Below are positions 21,303 to 32,981 of a DNA stretch of 64,000 nucleotides, piece by piece. The stretch's first letter is position 1, and each line of letters opens with the position of its first letter. The stretch lies in the NCBI GenBank assembly GCA_033297075.1, contig MU858225.1:1-64000 (forward strand), written 5' to 3'. The notes under the pieces were generated by a model. The model ran no database searches and was not told the DNA's origin. It saw only the letters and a program-made list of their open reading frames with translations. The position numbers were made by a program, and so were the translations under genes. The DNA comes from Rhypophila decipiens. Lineage: Eukaryota; Ascomycota; Sordariomycetes; Sordariales; Naviculisporaceae.

Positions 21303-23156
21303 TCATTCAGCCTCGGCCTCCCGCTCGTGCATCCACCTGTCCCTCATAATAACCCCCGGACCGCGATAGACGCTATTATAGATCCCAGACCCCCAGTCCT
21401 CGCCAGGTCCGGTCGTTGACGCGCGGCGCTTATACCACCGCCCATACACAAGCAGGTAATACAGCCTGAAACTCAGTAGCGCAAAGCTATCCCTCTCCAG
21501 ATCCTCAGGGTACGTAGCGCCGAGGTCAACAGCCGCCGCCAGACCACTGATGATAGCCACCTCATGAGCATTCACCACCGTCCACGAGCTCGCAAATCGC
21601 GTATGCCTTCTACCCTGAAGGAGCCAAAGCCACGGCACAACAAAGACGTAATGCGTCCACGAGTGACACAGCTGATGCCACCAGTCCTTGCGAATTATCT
21701 TGGCCTCATCGATCTCGTTGTCGGTCCACAAATGGCCGTCGCGCTGTTTGTTGAGGTAGATGGTCTGGAAGATGTGCTTGTCAAAGTCGACTTGGGGAGG
21801 AAACTGCGCTTGGTAGTTGGTACAGTCGAAGCACATCTCTAGCTTGGTCATGTCTTCTGGGTACTGCTTGATGTAGTACATTGGCCGGAACTCGTTGCGC
21901 CCCATCTCTAGCCGCGCGGTTTCCTGGTCGCCAGCGTCCTTTGCGTCTATGGCCTGTTGGGCGTTGAAGAAGTTTTCGTAGTGATTGTGCATGTAGCTGC
22001 TGTCGTTGTGCGTGATGGTGATATCGTCGCTGAACTTGGCTGATCCGAGTACCCTCTTCTCGCGGAAAGTGGCTGTCTTCCCGAGAAGACCTTTAGCAGT
22101 GTCGGCCCTGTCGCATTGGTAAGCAAAGCCCTAGACCTTAGCTGCAGGTGATAACTCACAAGCAGCAGATAACAATCTCGTCGTAGTACTCAACCTCCTC
22201 CTGTACATCACCATCGGAATTCATAACTGAATCCTCGGCCGCCCATGCGCTAGCTGGGTTATGCGCATCAGGTTTGCGCGTCCTCTTGATGGTCTTGACA
22301 ACAACACCATCCCTGTCGCGGCTCACAACTTCAGTTACCTCCGTCGACAACCGAACATTCACGCCCCGTTTCTCAAGATCAGCCTGCCAATCCCGATAAA
22401 ACCGGCCAAATTCCGGAAAAACAACCATCTTCGGCAGCTCGCTAAACACTGTATTCTTCTCAGAAGGGTACCACATCCCAATAGTCGGGCTCGTGCAGAG
22501 GCGCTCAAGGATGATACTCGGAACATCGGGTGTATAGTTGCCCGTCCCGAGAAACAAAGCCACCATGGGGAGCGCAACCGCGTTGGCGAATTCATAGCTG
22601 AACCAGAATAGCTTGACGAGGTACTTGATAGGGAGGAGCGCAAACACGAGCTCGAACCAGCGGACGATCTTGAGCATAGTCTGTAATCTCTTGGCTTCTT
22701 TCTTGTGTTTCTGGAGAAGCTTGGTCGGGTAGACGTTGGTCCAGAACTGGTCGCCTTTTCCGAACGAGACTTGTAGCTTGACTGGGCTGGCGGCGTGGCC
22801 TTGTCGGGCGAACATGGTCATGGTGTGGTGGAATGCATAGGAGCCGCCTTGCACGCCCTGGTTGAGCCAGGAGGCGCCGTATCTGCTTTTGTCGATGGGG
22901 ATCGAGAAGGCTTGGCCTCCGCAGTAATTTGACGCTTCGATGACGGTGATGTCAAATTTTTCTGGGTGCTGCGAGAGATGGTAGGCGCATGACATGCCTG
23001 TCGGCGGTCAGTGAAGTATTCGAGACGGCGCATCGTCTGGTTTTGAAAAGGTTGAAATCACATACCAGCAGCTCCAGCTCCCACAACGAGCACCTTTTTC
23101 TTCGCCGGTTCCGGGTTTCCAGCCATATTGGGCAGTGGCGAGGTGGTCGAGCTCAT
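21303..23156 (-). CDS. FAD/NAD(P)-binding amine-oxidase-like flavoprotein
   Basis: Three exons (23156-23066, 22997-22160, 22107-21303) give 577 aa. The introns are 68 nt (GTATGT...CAG) and 52 nt (GTGAGT...ACAG). The first intron splits the dinucleotide-binding glycine motif: VLVVGAGAAG, then MSCAYHL, followed by the acidic end of strand 2 (ITVIEAS) and GGQAFS. This is the classical FAD Rossmann start of the amine oxidase/predicted NAD/FAD-binding protein group. A hydrophobic stretch around residues 140-185 (FELVFALLPIKYLV, ALPMVALFLG) and another near THYVFVVPWLWLL suggest membrane contact. The C-terminal third holds SAKFSDDITITHND and the HQLCHSW motif. The substrate is unknown. Frame continuity over both junctions is good (VICCL then ADTAKGLLG). 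Confidence 0.85.
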
Positions 23157-24030
23157 GGCGCGCAAGCGAGCAATTCAGAATTTCAACTCGGTCGTGTTGA
23201 GCGATGTTGCTGGGTCGCAGCCCTGGAACTCATCGAATTTATATCATGGTTTCTATAGATCCTGTACTGTTTTGGCCCCTATTAGATCGAGTCGTACGTC
23301 ATGACCTGAGCGCGCGCGGTGAGGTCGATGATCGCAGTGGCTTTGAATCGGCGATCGAGATACGGCCCGACGTTCCTCGGGATCGACAAAGGCGGCGGGC
23401 AACCTAACACAAGTGCATTGTCCTCTGTTGAGAGAAATCAATGTCTCAGATTGAACGTTGATATCCAAGATTTCGGGTCGATAATGTGGGCACATTCGAA
23501 TGCTGATGGACAGACTGTGGTTGTTAATAACATTGAAAACGAATGGGCGCTGGACCTCAGGGGAAGCTTGGGACACCCACAACGGGACGGAACGGACAGG
23601 TTCGGGGCGACCACGGCACATGGACGGAGGAAACACCGGCTCTGTTCGACCTCAACATTTCAAACGAGATTTCGATGAGAATGGCTCTCTACACTCAGCC
23701 TTTTACCACCAAACCACCATCTTGCATGTTAAATCATCAGACCTGGATTTATGTTCACTTCCTGAGTCGTTTATGCTCACATTTCCCTTCGTGGTTTAAA
23801 AGTACAAGATTTCAGCTAGCCTTCCAGCTCATTGCGTCTCCCTTCATTTCTCTAAGCTGTGGAGATCAACTCAACATGACTCGAGTTACAATCTTCCCAT
23901 GCTGCCCATGCCGGTACAGCCTCCACTTCATCCAAGTACTAATCGTATACGCTGTGTCCTGTCCTTAGTCCTCACAAGCAGACCTCGCCACAACAAAATC
24001 AAAATCAAAAACGCCCAACGAACCGCACGA
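23157..24030. other. Intergenic, no gene recognised
   Basis: Promoter side of the flavoprotein and 3' flank of the next minus-strand gene. Several overlapping short frames lie in 23319-23968, without recognisable products. Confidence 0.5.
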
Positions 24031-26683
24031 TTACTCTCGTCCACCCTGACCCCCAAGACCGCCCAAGACACCTCCCAAAAGACCGCCAACGCCCTGCGTA
24101 ACGCCGCCGACCACATCACCAACACCACCGAGCAGATCTCCCTGTCCGATTTTACCAACTCCGTCGCCGAGCCCGCCCGTGATACCGGTCACGGCGCCGC
24201 CCACTCCACGACCTAGTCCGCCCACGACGCCGCCGACCGGGCCGGGAAGGGCATCGCCTACCCCGCCGAGGGTTCCTCCGACTGTGTCGCCCTTTTGTTT
24301 GGTAACACACGCGTTAGCATCGCCTTGCTTCATCACAAACTTCAAACGCTCTTAACCGCAACAAAACAGCAAGAATCGAGCGAGACCGATGACGGATGGT
24401 TGAATTGCTCCAAGATAGCTTGTGATTGTCCCATACAAGCGCTGCTGTGGAGACTGACTAGCTAGGAACATGCATCAACCAATCCCAAACCCGACCGCCC
24501 CCCGCCGCGACGGACGGCTTCGGTTGTGGATGTAAATGAGAAGGGACAACAACATCTGGCGCGGGGGTAGATATTTTCTGATGATGATTTTGATGATGGG
24601 CTTGGGCTTGGGCAGCAGCAGCGGTGGGGGTCTGTTTGGCCAGAGAAAGGATCAGAAAGAGGAAGGAGAGAGATATCGTCAGGGTTGTTGAGAGGGATGC
24701 AAGGAAGAGGAATATGCGCGAGGAGAGAGAGTAAGAGGAGGAGGAAGATGGGCGGCTGATGATGATTTCGAGCTGGGCTGCCCTGAAGTGAGGAATAGCT
24801 TTCGCTTTTTTTTGGGTTGTGATCGAGGTTGTAGTTGAGGTGTAAGATGAACAGGACAAGAACGAGGAAGGCGAGGGCTGAGGCCTTTGGGAAGGGAGGG
24901 TCTTGGGGATATCGGAAAACAAGGCGGGCTTGGAAGAGCTTGCTGGGGTTTCTTGTGCTGGGGCTTGCTGCTCTTTCTCTTTGAATTTTTGCTCTTTCCA
25001 ATGCCTCTGCTTCTTTTCCTCGGGGATGTTTTGTGAGGGCGGCTGGAGGGGCTTCGGTGCTGGTGCAAAGGCTGGAGTAGATTGAGGTGGTGGAGGTGGT
25101 GAAGGTGTTTCTTCCTGTAAGTGCTTCTCCTTCTTCTGCTTCTCGGTTGATATATTTCCGTGCTTTGGAACTATGGTCTTTTGGCTCTCCACCGTCTTCT
25201 GACCCTCGATAGGCTCTGGAAAAGGCAGACTCTCTGATGCTGTGCTAGGGTGCCTGGAATCGTGCTGTGCTAGGGGCTCCGATGACGACGTTTCGCAAGT
25301 GCCAGCGCAATGCTCAGCAAAACAACAACCAGACGAATGACATGAACTTACCAAACCCTTGCCCACACCACCAACCGTCTTTCCAAGTCCACCGGTAACA
25401 CCGCCCACGGTACCGAGTACATCCCCACGTCCGAGTGCGCCGGTCGTATCCCCGAGGGTAGTCTGCAAACCGTCCGTGGCGCCGGTAACCGTCTTCCCAA
25501 CACCATCGGTAACACCCCTCACTGGTTTACCCAGTCCCGACCCGAGAACGCCTTCAGCGGTCCGTCCAACTTTATCAGTCACACCCTTGGCAGTCTGTCC
25601 AACCCCACCGACCGCCGCGCCAGACACCTTGCCAACATTCCCAACCGTCTCCTCGACAAACTTCGAGGTCGGGACGCGAGCATCAGGCGCATATTTCTTG
25701 GCCTTCTTTACAGGGGCAGGCGCACTAGCAGGAACCGACGAAGTAGCTACCTGTCGTGACTCAGGCGCAGGCTGTGAAGCAGCCTTCTTAACCTGCGAAG
25801 GAGCCGACAACGTAGCAGGGTAATATTGCTGTGGCCTCGGCTTCTGGACCTGTTGCTCGACTGGCACCGGCCGGGAAGGCAAGCCTGGTGCTCGAGCGGT
25901 CGGATTGGGAATATGCACACGCGGGAGTTCTTGCTTGGGCTCGACCTTGATAGGTTGCGTCAGAGCCGCCGACTTTCGCACTGCGCGGAGGGTATGTGCT
26001 GTTATTGAGTTCGGCTTTAGGTTCGAGGATGGTTTGGCTGGGGTTAGGGGCATCGCCGGGGTACTCTTGGTGGCTTTCGACGAGGAGACAGCGGGCGCCT
26101 TGGCGGTAGCGCGGGAAGACGAAACATGCTTGTGCGAGGACGAGGTCTTCTCGTGATGGTGATGGTGATGGTGATGTGAGGACGGGGTCTTTTCGTGATG
26201 GTGGTGGTGATGGTGGTGATGCCCGTCTTTCTCCTTGCTGCTGCTCGTCTTGGGGACTGTCTTCTTCACGGACGAAGAAACTGCATGGTCTTTGGTCGCA
26301 GTATCTTTGGGTGGCTTAGGGGTCGAGCTGGCCTTTTTGACCGGGGTCTTTTCGTGGTCTGCAGTTGGCGGCTTGATCTTCTTCACAACCGTCTTCTCGG
26401 GGTCGGCAGTCGGCTGTTTGACTTTCTTGACCACAGTCTTTTCGGGACTCGTGGACGATTTCTTGACTGTGATCTTGATCGGGGTCTCGGCTTGGGGAGT
26501 CTTTGAGCTCGACGACGGCTTCGACTTGGCGGCTTTCGCTTTCAAGTCGGCGGTTGACTTCTTCGGAGTCAAAGCTAGATGCAACGATGGATATTGGTCA
26601 GTTTTCCAATGAGGTAAGTGGCAAGACCTGCTTGACTTACATGACACCTTGGCCGGCGCCTTGGTTGATGTTTCATGCGGCAT
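24031..26683 (-). CDS. His-rich, Gly-repeat protein with alternative 3' exons
   Basis: Main model: exons 26683-26641, 26574-25352 and 24291-24031, giving 508 aa. Intron 1 is 66 nt (GTAAGT...CATCTAG). Intron 2 is unusually long for this window (1,060 nt; GTAAGT..., GCTAAC branch, AAAAG). The N-terminal half is Lys/Ser/Thr/Pro-rich with three VKK(V/I/A)K-type repeats (EKTVVKK) and two histidine runs of eight to nine residues. From about residue 330 a glycine-zipper-like repeat (GxVGKxVxGxxDGxG type) starts, and it continues seamlessly across the last junction into GGVGDALPGPVGG. A second acceptor at 25265 (phase 0, 87-nt intron) would instead open a 268-codon tail ending at 24458, with a hydrophobic segment near its C-terminus. 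No enzymatic domain. Such Gly-repeat proteins are often stress or surface proteins; the function is not recognised. Confidence 0.65.
26155..26222 (-). repeat. CAC/CAT tracts coding for two His runs
   Basis: ATGGTG/GTGATG triplet tracts on the plus strand encode two runs of 8-9 histidines, separated by a duplicated EKT(P/S)SS-type linker. The pattern suggests local tandem duplication of about 40 bp. His runs can bind divalent metals; that role is inference. Confidence 0.7.
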
Positions 26684-27576
26684 CTTGGAACGACCCTGGA
26701 AAATAAATGTCAAATCTTAAGCGTAGTATCAAATATTTCTTGGGTCCAATCGAGTCGTATTCAACCGTTGTTTAGATCAAATGTTTTGAACCCTGATCAA
26801 AAGGAATTAACCACCTCATATAGCAAGAGCTGGAGACCTCGTGGCAGCATGACGTTGCCCGCAGAACAAGATCATTGTCGCCCAACCCACCAACACACCA
26901 GAAACCCGCCCGCATTGTTGGACAAAATGACGTCAACCCCTCCGACTCCCCGAGCATTTTAGTGTGTAAGAGGATTCCGGTCCGCGTGAGTCCATGCGGG
27001 CCATCGGGACGATGATTGAGTGAGAATCCGCTGCGGCAGGGAATAGGGGTCAAGAGAGTGTGTTGTCCCGTTGCTCTGATTGGTTCACGAGGCAACGAGT
27101 GTGGTGTGTGGAGCCACACCCCCTTTTCACTGGCGTCCAGCGATCACTTTGCCACGACCGTTATTCATTGATTCCAGCACAGTTGAGCAGAAAGGATCTG
27201 GGTAACGGCTAGGTAATTCCCTTGGCTTCTGAACATAAAGTTCTCACATTTGTCCATGTATTTCCCCGCCTATTCCTATATAGATAGGGTGAGAGACGGT
27301 AATATGTTGAAACTTGAAAAGCGATAGGTATCACCAAATGAGAAGCGAAGTAGTACTGATGAAGCTATGAGAAGCGATGAGAATAATGATATGGAAGATA
27401 TCATGTTCCAAATAACCGCCAACAGCGCCTATCTTCCGCATCAGAAGCAGCCACGTTGCACCCTCAAAATCCAGAGCGCTTGCTGAGAAACGAGCAACTA
27501 GTTCGACCATTGTCGCAAGATGTTTTGAAAGTGAGCCCAAATGGCTACATTCTGTTATGAATACTCTGTGCTCGTA
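26684..27576. other. Intergenic, no gene recognised
   Basis: Promoter region of the His/Gly-rich gene and 3' flank of the CorA-like gene. No motif stands out and open frames are short. Confidence 0.5.
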
Positions 27577-29248
27577 TCAGACTCCTCCGGCCTCAACACC
27601 ACGCTTTAGGGCGGAAGCTTTCTCGATCCTCCGAATCTCAAATCTGTAGTATCCAACAGCCAGCACCACAGTGACAGTAGCCAACGGCAAAGTCACGTAT
27701 AGAAAGCTGGACATGGCCCCATTGGAAAAGTGGACCTTGTCCTCGCCGTCGTCTTGATACTTGATAACATCAGTACTAAAAAAGGTCGGCACAAAGGTCG
27801 GAGGGAGATATAGCAGCGTGATGATGGTGATGATGCGCATCATTATCGTTTCCTTTTGGCCGCGTTCGGAGAAGCCCATCATGTTGTTGGAGAGCATCTC
27901 CTGTTGGTACGCGCTTTGAATTTGAAGTTGTTGGATGATGATGGCCTTGGGCCCGTTTGTGATTTGGAGGAGCGCTTCGGCCCGCGTGACTTGGGTCTGT
28001 AAGTCTTGGATGAGTTGGTCGATGCCGGCTGTGAAGCGCTTGACGGCGCTCTTGCAAACATCGACCTGTGTATTCGGAAAATCGGGATCGTTGACCAGTG
28101 TTTGATAGAAAGATGCAAGCGAAGTGAGGATCTTGACGTTGGACTTGATAACCATGACCGTCTCGTTGACTTTCTCCTCGTTCTCATGGACATATGTCAT
28201 AGCCCGAGGCTGGACTCTGGGAGCCCACTCGTGTCTTGTGTCAATGACGAGCGCTGGACGTGTCAGCCTCTCGATAGTAGCCTCGAGCGACTGAATATGA
28301 GACCGCCATTCATCTGAGGCCCATTGGGCTAGAAGTAGGTGGATATCCAGGCTGCTAATAAAGGCTTCGACAACAGTGCCGAACCGGAAGTTCCTTGGGA
28401 GGCTTCCTTCTGGTAGCACATCGCCTACCATGCCCTTGACTGCTTCACGTGGGTCACCAATAATCCACAGAGCCGTACCTGTCTTGAGATGGAAGCGGTG
28501 GTAGATAGCTGACTGTTCGATCCTCCACCTCGGTGCAAATGGATCCTTGGGATTCTCCTCCTTCTGGCTCACTGCTTTGAGGTTGAAGCACATTTCATGT
28601 TGACAACCACTGCGGTGGAGCCCAGGGACGACGTGACCAGGATGTGGGTTGCTGAGTGTGGTGCGTGTGCGAAACCCGCCGTAGCGCAGCTCACGATCTT
28701 CCTCCTGTGCTCCATAAACAAGAAGGAAGTCGATGTAGTTGGGCATGACTTGATGGTAGGCAAGGATTCGGAGGAGAGCGTCCCTGGTAAGCTCCAGAGG
28801 GGCCAGGGCGCAATGGCTAATGAGCAATCTGCCAGTCAACGTCAGCAAAAGAACATGCGACTTGAGTCGATATCTCGCAACTCAACGCTTACATGAAGCG
28901 GCATGTTGCATCGGGCTTCGTCGCCAATGCCCCATGGAACTTGGCTGGGTCGTTGGGGTCGGGTTCATAAGTGTCGCCAATCCATTCCTTGACCTTAGTC
29001 TCGGTCAAAAGATTGCGTTTGGTCACCTTGAACTGGCCATCGGTGTTGACTATCTCGCGGACGGGTATGACAACGTCGTTGGAGTCTTGAGTGAAGAGTT
29101 TGGCTTTTTTGCGGTTTAGCCGCTGGCGAAGCGTGATGAGAGCTGGATCGTACGAAGAGTTGGTAGCAACGGGGAGCGGGTACTTGGAAAAGTCGAGCAG
29201 TGACGCGATAAGTTCGTCAGGAAGCTGGATCTCATTCACGCCCGTCAT
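27577..29248 (-). CDS. CorA-like Mg2+ transporter-family protein
   Basis: Exons 29248-28893 and 28828-27577 give 535 aa. The 64-nt intron has GTAAGC, TGCTGAC and GGCAG signals, and the frame continues as CRFILLISHC. The long N-terminal cytosolic part ends in a helical region (about 330-440) rich in Gln/Lys/Glu, matching the stalk helix of CorA proteins. Two membrane segments lie close to the C-terminus (about 450-470, IITIITLLYLPPTFVPTFF; and 493-513, FLYVTLPLATVTVVLAVGY), with an acidic loop between them. The GMN signature that follows TM1 in classical CorA channels is absent; this is common in the fungal CorA-like family, so ion transport cannot be assumed. The two TM segments and their spacing are the basis for the call. 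Confidence 0.8.
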
Positions 29249-29850
29249 CGCGACAAGACATCAATCGAACACTGCTTTTCTGGACCGGAAACAACATTTT
29301 CGAAAGAGATCAAGAAATTGGAGGGGCAGTATTTACTCCGTAGCGAATCTGCTGCAGTGTGCCTAATTAATCCTTGCTGTTCTGGGCGCTTAAGGGTTCC
29401 AATGAGGGGCACAGCAGGAGACAGAACCATCGTCGCGGGTCCAAGATTGAGCTAATCCCACAACATGAGCCTGGGTTAGGGTTATACGTGTAAGATGGGG
29501 GCTACATTGCTTACCACCTCACCATATGGCAAGTAAAAAACCCCCCTGTCCGACACACTCAAAAACTACAGGAATTGATAAGTTGACTCACGAACAGAAT
29601 AAAAGAAATTGTCTGAAAACTTGGGTAGTTATGGTATCCTTGAAAATATTTATTTATTTATATTTTCTCTAAACTACTCTGATTTTCCGCAGCTCTTAAC
29701 AAACAGCCCCGGAACTCATATAGAATAAGAAAGTGGCTTCACCGCGGTGAAGAAAGAAGTCACCAAGCTCTTTTACTTCAATACAATATCAACCTTCCAA
29801 CTCTTTCGTCTTCCCATTTCCATCAAGACCCATACCAACCAGTTCACCCC
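29249..29850. other. Intergenic with telomere-like motif
   Basis: The short stretch GGGTTAGGGTTATA lies at about 29473-29486, some 225 bases upstream of the CorA-like start. The stretch 29630-29690 is AT-rich (TTTATTTATTTATATTTT), probably 3' UTR/terminator of neither gene. No gene. Confidence 0.5.
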
Positions 29851-30501
29851 TTAAGCAAGGGTAAGAACAGGCAGGGTAGGCTTAGGCGGGACAGGGACAG
29901 TCAAGATAGGAGTAACAGTGGGCTTTCCAGTAGGGGGGACCTTGACGGTGGTGGTCTTGCCCTTGCCAGTCGGCTTAGCACTGGTAGTCGGCTTAGCCTT
30001 GGTGCTGGTGGGCTTAGCACTGGTGGTCTTGCCCTTGCCCTTGCTGGTGGTAGGCTTGGCGCTCTTGGTCGGCTTGGTGGTTGGGGGGGCCGGCTTGGTG
30101 GTAGGAGGCGCCGGCTTAGTGGTAGGCGGGATCAGGGTGAAAGTCGGCTTGCCGGTGGACTTGGTGCGGGTGCGGATGCTCTTGGTGAGGGTGGTCTTGC
30201 CCTTGCCCGTGGGGAGGGTGAAGGTCGGCTTGCCGGTTGGCTTGAGGGTCAGAGTCTGCTTGGTGGGGAGCGACTTGGTGACGGTCAGGGTCGGGGGAGT
30301 CGGCTTGGGCGGGAGGGTGAAGGTCTTGGTTGGCTTGGGGGGAGGGGCCAGGGTCTTGGTCTTGGTCTTGATGGGCTTGGTCTTGGCGGGCTCGGCCTCG
30401 TCACGGGCGAGGATGTCGGCGTGGGCAGCGGCCGGGTCGACGGCGGCGCCGAAGACCGGGGCGGCCAGGAGGAGGGCGGCGAGGACGGTGGTGGGGTACA
30501 T
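29851..30501 (-). CDS. Small secreted Thr/Pro/Lys-rich repeat protein
   Basis: A single exon of 216 aa. The signal peptide is MYPTTVLAALLLAAPVFGA. After a short acidic propeptide-like segment (ARDEAEPAK), the mature region is very basic, made of Thr, Pro and Lys with repeats such as PPTTKPA (three times), TGKPTFTL and GKGKTT. There are no cysteines and no catalytic motif. Such sequences are targets for O-mannosylation and often belong to the cell wall or extracellular matrix. A 222-codon frame on the opposite strand is a shadow of the same codon bias. Not recognised as a named family. Confidence 0.7.
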   Translation of the reverse strand: MYPTTVLAALLLAAPVFGAAVDPAAAHADILARDEAEPAKTKPIKTKTKTLAPPPKPTKTFTLPPKPTPPTLTVTKSLPTKQTLTLKPTGKPTFTLPTGKGKTTLTKSIRTRTKSTGKPTFTLIPPTTKPAPPTTKPAPPTTKPTKSAKPTTSKGKGKTTSAKPTSTKAKPTTSAKPTGKGKTTTVKVPPTGKPTVTPILTVPVPPKPTLPVLTLA

Positions 30502-32981
30502 CTTGACTGTTGTTTATGAGGTATCAGAGAAGACTGATGATGTGGAAGATAGTTGGAAGCGGAGTGATGTCAGGCCGGTTGATTGAATCCTGATGATAAG
30601 AGCAGGAAGAAGGCTCTGAATCCGGGGATGAGAAGCTGTTTATATATCTGATGGGGGTGCGGGATTCAGTCTGGGGAAGTACAGTGATCCAGGGAAAGGT
30701 CGAGACTGTCTTTCCCGGTCAACAGGCGGAACGACCATGTCTTCTTTTCCCGGCAATCGGTTGTTAGTTTCCATCTGCGTCCGCATATGTGACCTTGGAA
30801 ATAGATTGAAAACGGCGTTGAAGTCACCGACTGGTTCTCCCATATCTCCTCCCCACATCCCGTGCGGCTACGCGAGCAAGTCAAGTTTGCCTCCATCGCC
30901 GTCCCCCAAGCCGGTTCAGGGGAAGCAATCTGCATGTTCTGCACTTCTTTGCCCTTGCAAGAGTCTGGTCCTATTGCGGTGGTGCAATATCATTACAGCG
31001 ATAGCATCAACCTGCAAAGGAGAGGACGTAGTATTCCGGGTATTAAACTCGCGGTACCCGTGCTTTACCTTTTCGTCAGGGGTAGTTTTCCTGCTTGATG
31101 GAAACCATCAGAGAGTACGTACAACTATTTCATCGATATACCTTTTTCTGATTGGCGGGAACCGTTGAGAGCCAAGACGTTCCCGGTAGGTGGTGCCATC
31201 AGGGACAAGAGTGACGGCAACGGTTCGGTTATTCATGTAGGTATTAAACTTTGCAAGTTCCTGGATAAATGGATCCCGTCTCCTTGTACCAAGCCAGGGG
31301 TAAAAAGGGCAGCCAACGGGCAGGCAATTCCCCGTACCTGGATGAATCCATATACGTGCTCTATCATTGTGTAGTGCATATTACCGAGAACTGGAATAGA
31401 ACAGGAAGCAGATAAACACGGCACAAGATTTGGGAACCGCACGCAATGGTAACCGGGATATTTGTCTGAACCTAAGCGAGAAGCCGTCCAGACCTTTTGC
31501 ACTTTGTTTTCCCCCGTCTTTGTGCCGAGGTGGAACCTGGAGTCTGCGTATGTATGAGGAGCGGAACCGAGAAAGGCTGGTCGGTTCAGATTCACAACCT
31601 GGTATACAGGGGAAGAGGGAGACGTAAGCTATCCTTAATCGTCGAGTTATGGTACCAAGGGTCCCTTATCTTTACTTGCTGAGTGGTGGTAACTCTCCTG
31701 ATGTCGTACTCTACCGTTCGTTCATGAGAGGTCTTGGCTACCATCGATCGGGTAAATAACCACCTCATGTTATGGGTTGAAGCTTTCGCCATTTTACTTG
31801 TCAATGAGTCTTGTTTCTTAAGGCCTATATTACAGAGGACAGTGTATTACCAAATCCATTTCCCTCGATTCGCACATGCAGCAATATACTAATATCATGT
31901 CATTTTAGATGCTCTATTTACAGACCCGTAATTAGAGGTTGTCATCTACCAGGAATCCGTTATCTTCTCCGCAATTTGTCTTTCCCCTTAATCATCGTGT
32001 GATTAATTACAGGAATGTCAACACCCACATAGCTGAACTTTCCAGTGACTTCCATCACATACCTTGCCCACAGCAGGCATCACCTTCACGTTTTCTCGGA
32101 AGGGGATCTCCACAGTTGCATGCGTCATATAAGTGATAGGCCGATATTAATTAGCCGCGCCAAGACCTTTTCATTTAGGGGATTTACCAGAATCGAACCT
32201 TGGATCGACCCTCACAAGAATGCCGGGGGAATGTAACACTATCGACAGAGATGAGCCGGTCTAGAATCTGGACTCCCTGGACCCACGAGTACCATGAAGC
32301 ATGGTTACATCAACCTTGGATCGCGTCACCGAGCATGAACTGTTGACTCGCTCGCTTATGTGTTGGCCGTCCTTTGCTATCATTCACCAGCGCCATAATG
32401 TTTTTATTTCCTCGAAGGCGGCGCCCACGACAGTGCCGAGCAGACTAACCAGAAACAAACAGTTGCTGAGCTCGGGGAATTGAGAACCAGAACCCTATCT
32501 GCCGGAAGCATATCTCGGCGTGTAACCCAACTGCCTATCTCCTCATCATGCTCATTATTCGGGACACGGAGGTAGAAGCTCGGGCAAATGGTCCATGTTT
32601 ACTGCTTCGCAAATAAATTAGATGATGACGACGACTATGTCCAAGAAAAGCACTATCGCGTAAAGCTACACCGAACCGTCCTTACTCCGAAATAGTCAGA
32701 AGAATCCAGAACAAGCGAGACAACCCAACTCACGCCAAGGACGATATTATCCGTAGATCTCGTAGATCCTAGCTGCACAAACTCTCCGTTACCCCAAGGT
32801 AGGGAACCATCAGATCTTGAGCATACGCCGGCAAAGCTTAGCTACCCCAAGATTTGTACTAAGCGAGCCACAGATGTCGTTCTGGATGCCAAGTCAATCG
32901 GCATTATCCAACTCTTATCATCCCCATCACGTCACATTCCTTAGATTCCTAGTTAATCAGAAATGGTCGCCTCATATCTTT
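30502..32981. other. Long intergenic region, 2.5 kb
   Basis: No gene is recognised in this longest gap. It begins with the promoter of the Thr/Pro/Lys-rich gene; the middle (31630-32060) is AT-rich. On the minus strand near 32190-32202 there is a B-box-like GGTTCGATTCTGG, but no foldable tRNA. The right end is the 3' flank of the Zn2Cys6 gene. Frames of up to 143 codons exist but do not look protein-like. Confidence 0.5.
30638..30646 (-). promoter_or_regulatory. TATA box of the Thr/Pro/Lys-rich gene
   Basis: On the minus strand TATATAAAC lies about 137 bases upstream of the ATG at 30501. It is the only strong TATA element in that upstream region. Confidence 0.5.

Noticed and set aside
29918..30586. 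222-codon plus-strand frame opposite the Thr/Pro/Lys-rich gene
   Set aside because: A Val/Gly/Leu-rich shadow created by the Thr/Pro/Lys codons of the minus-strand gene, which has the signal peptide and TATA box.
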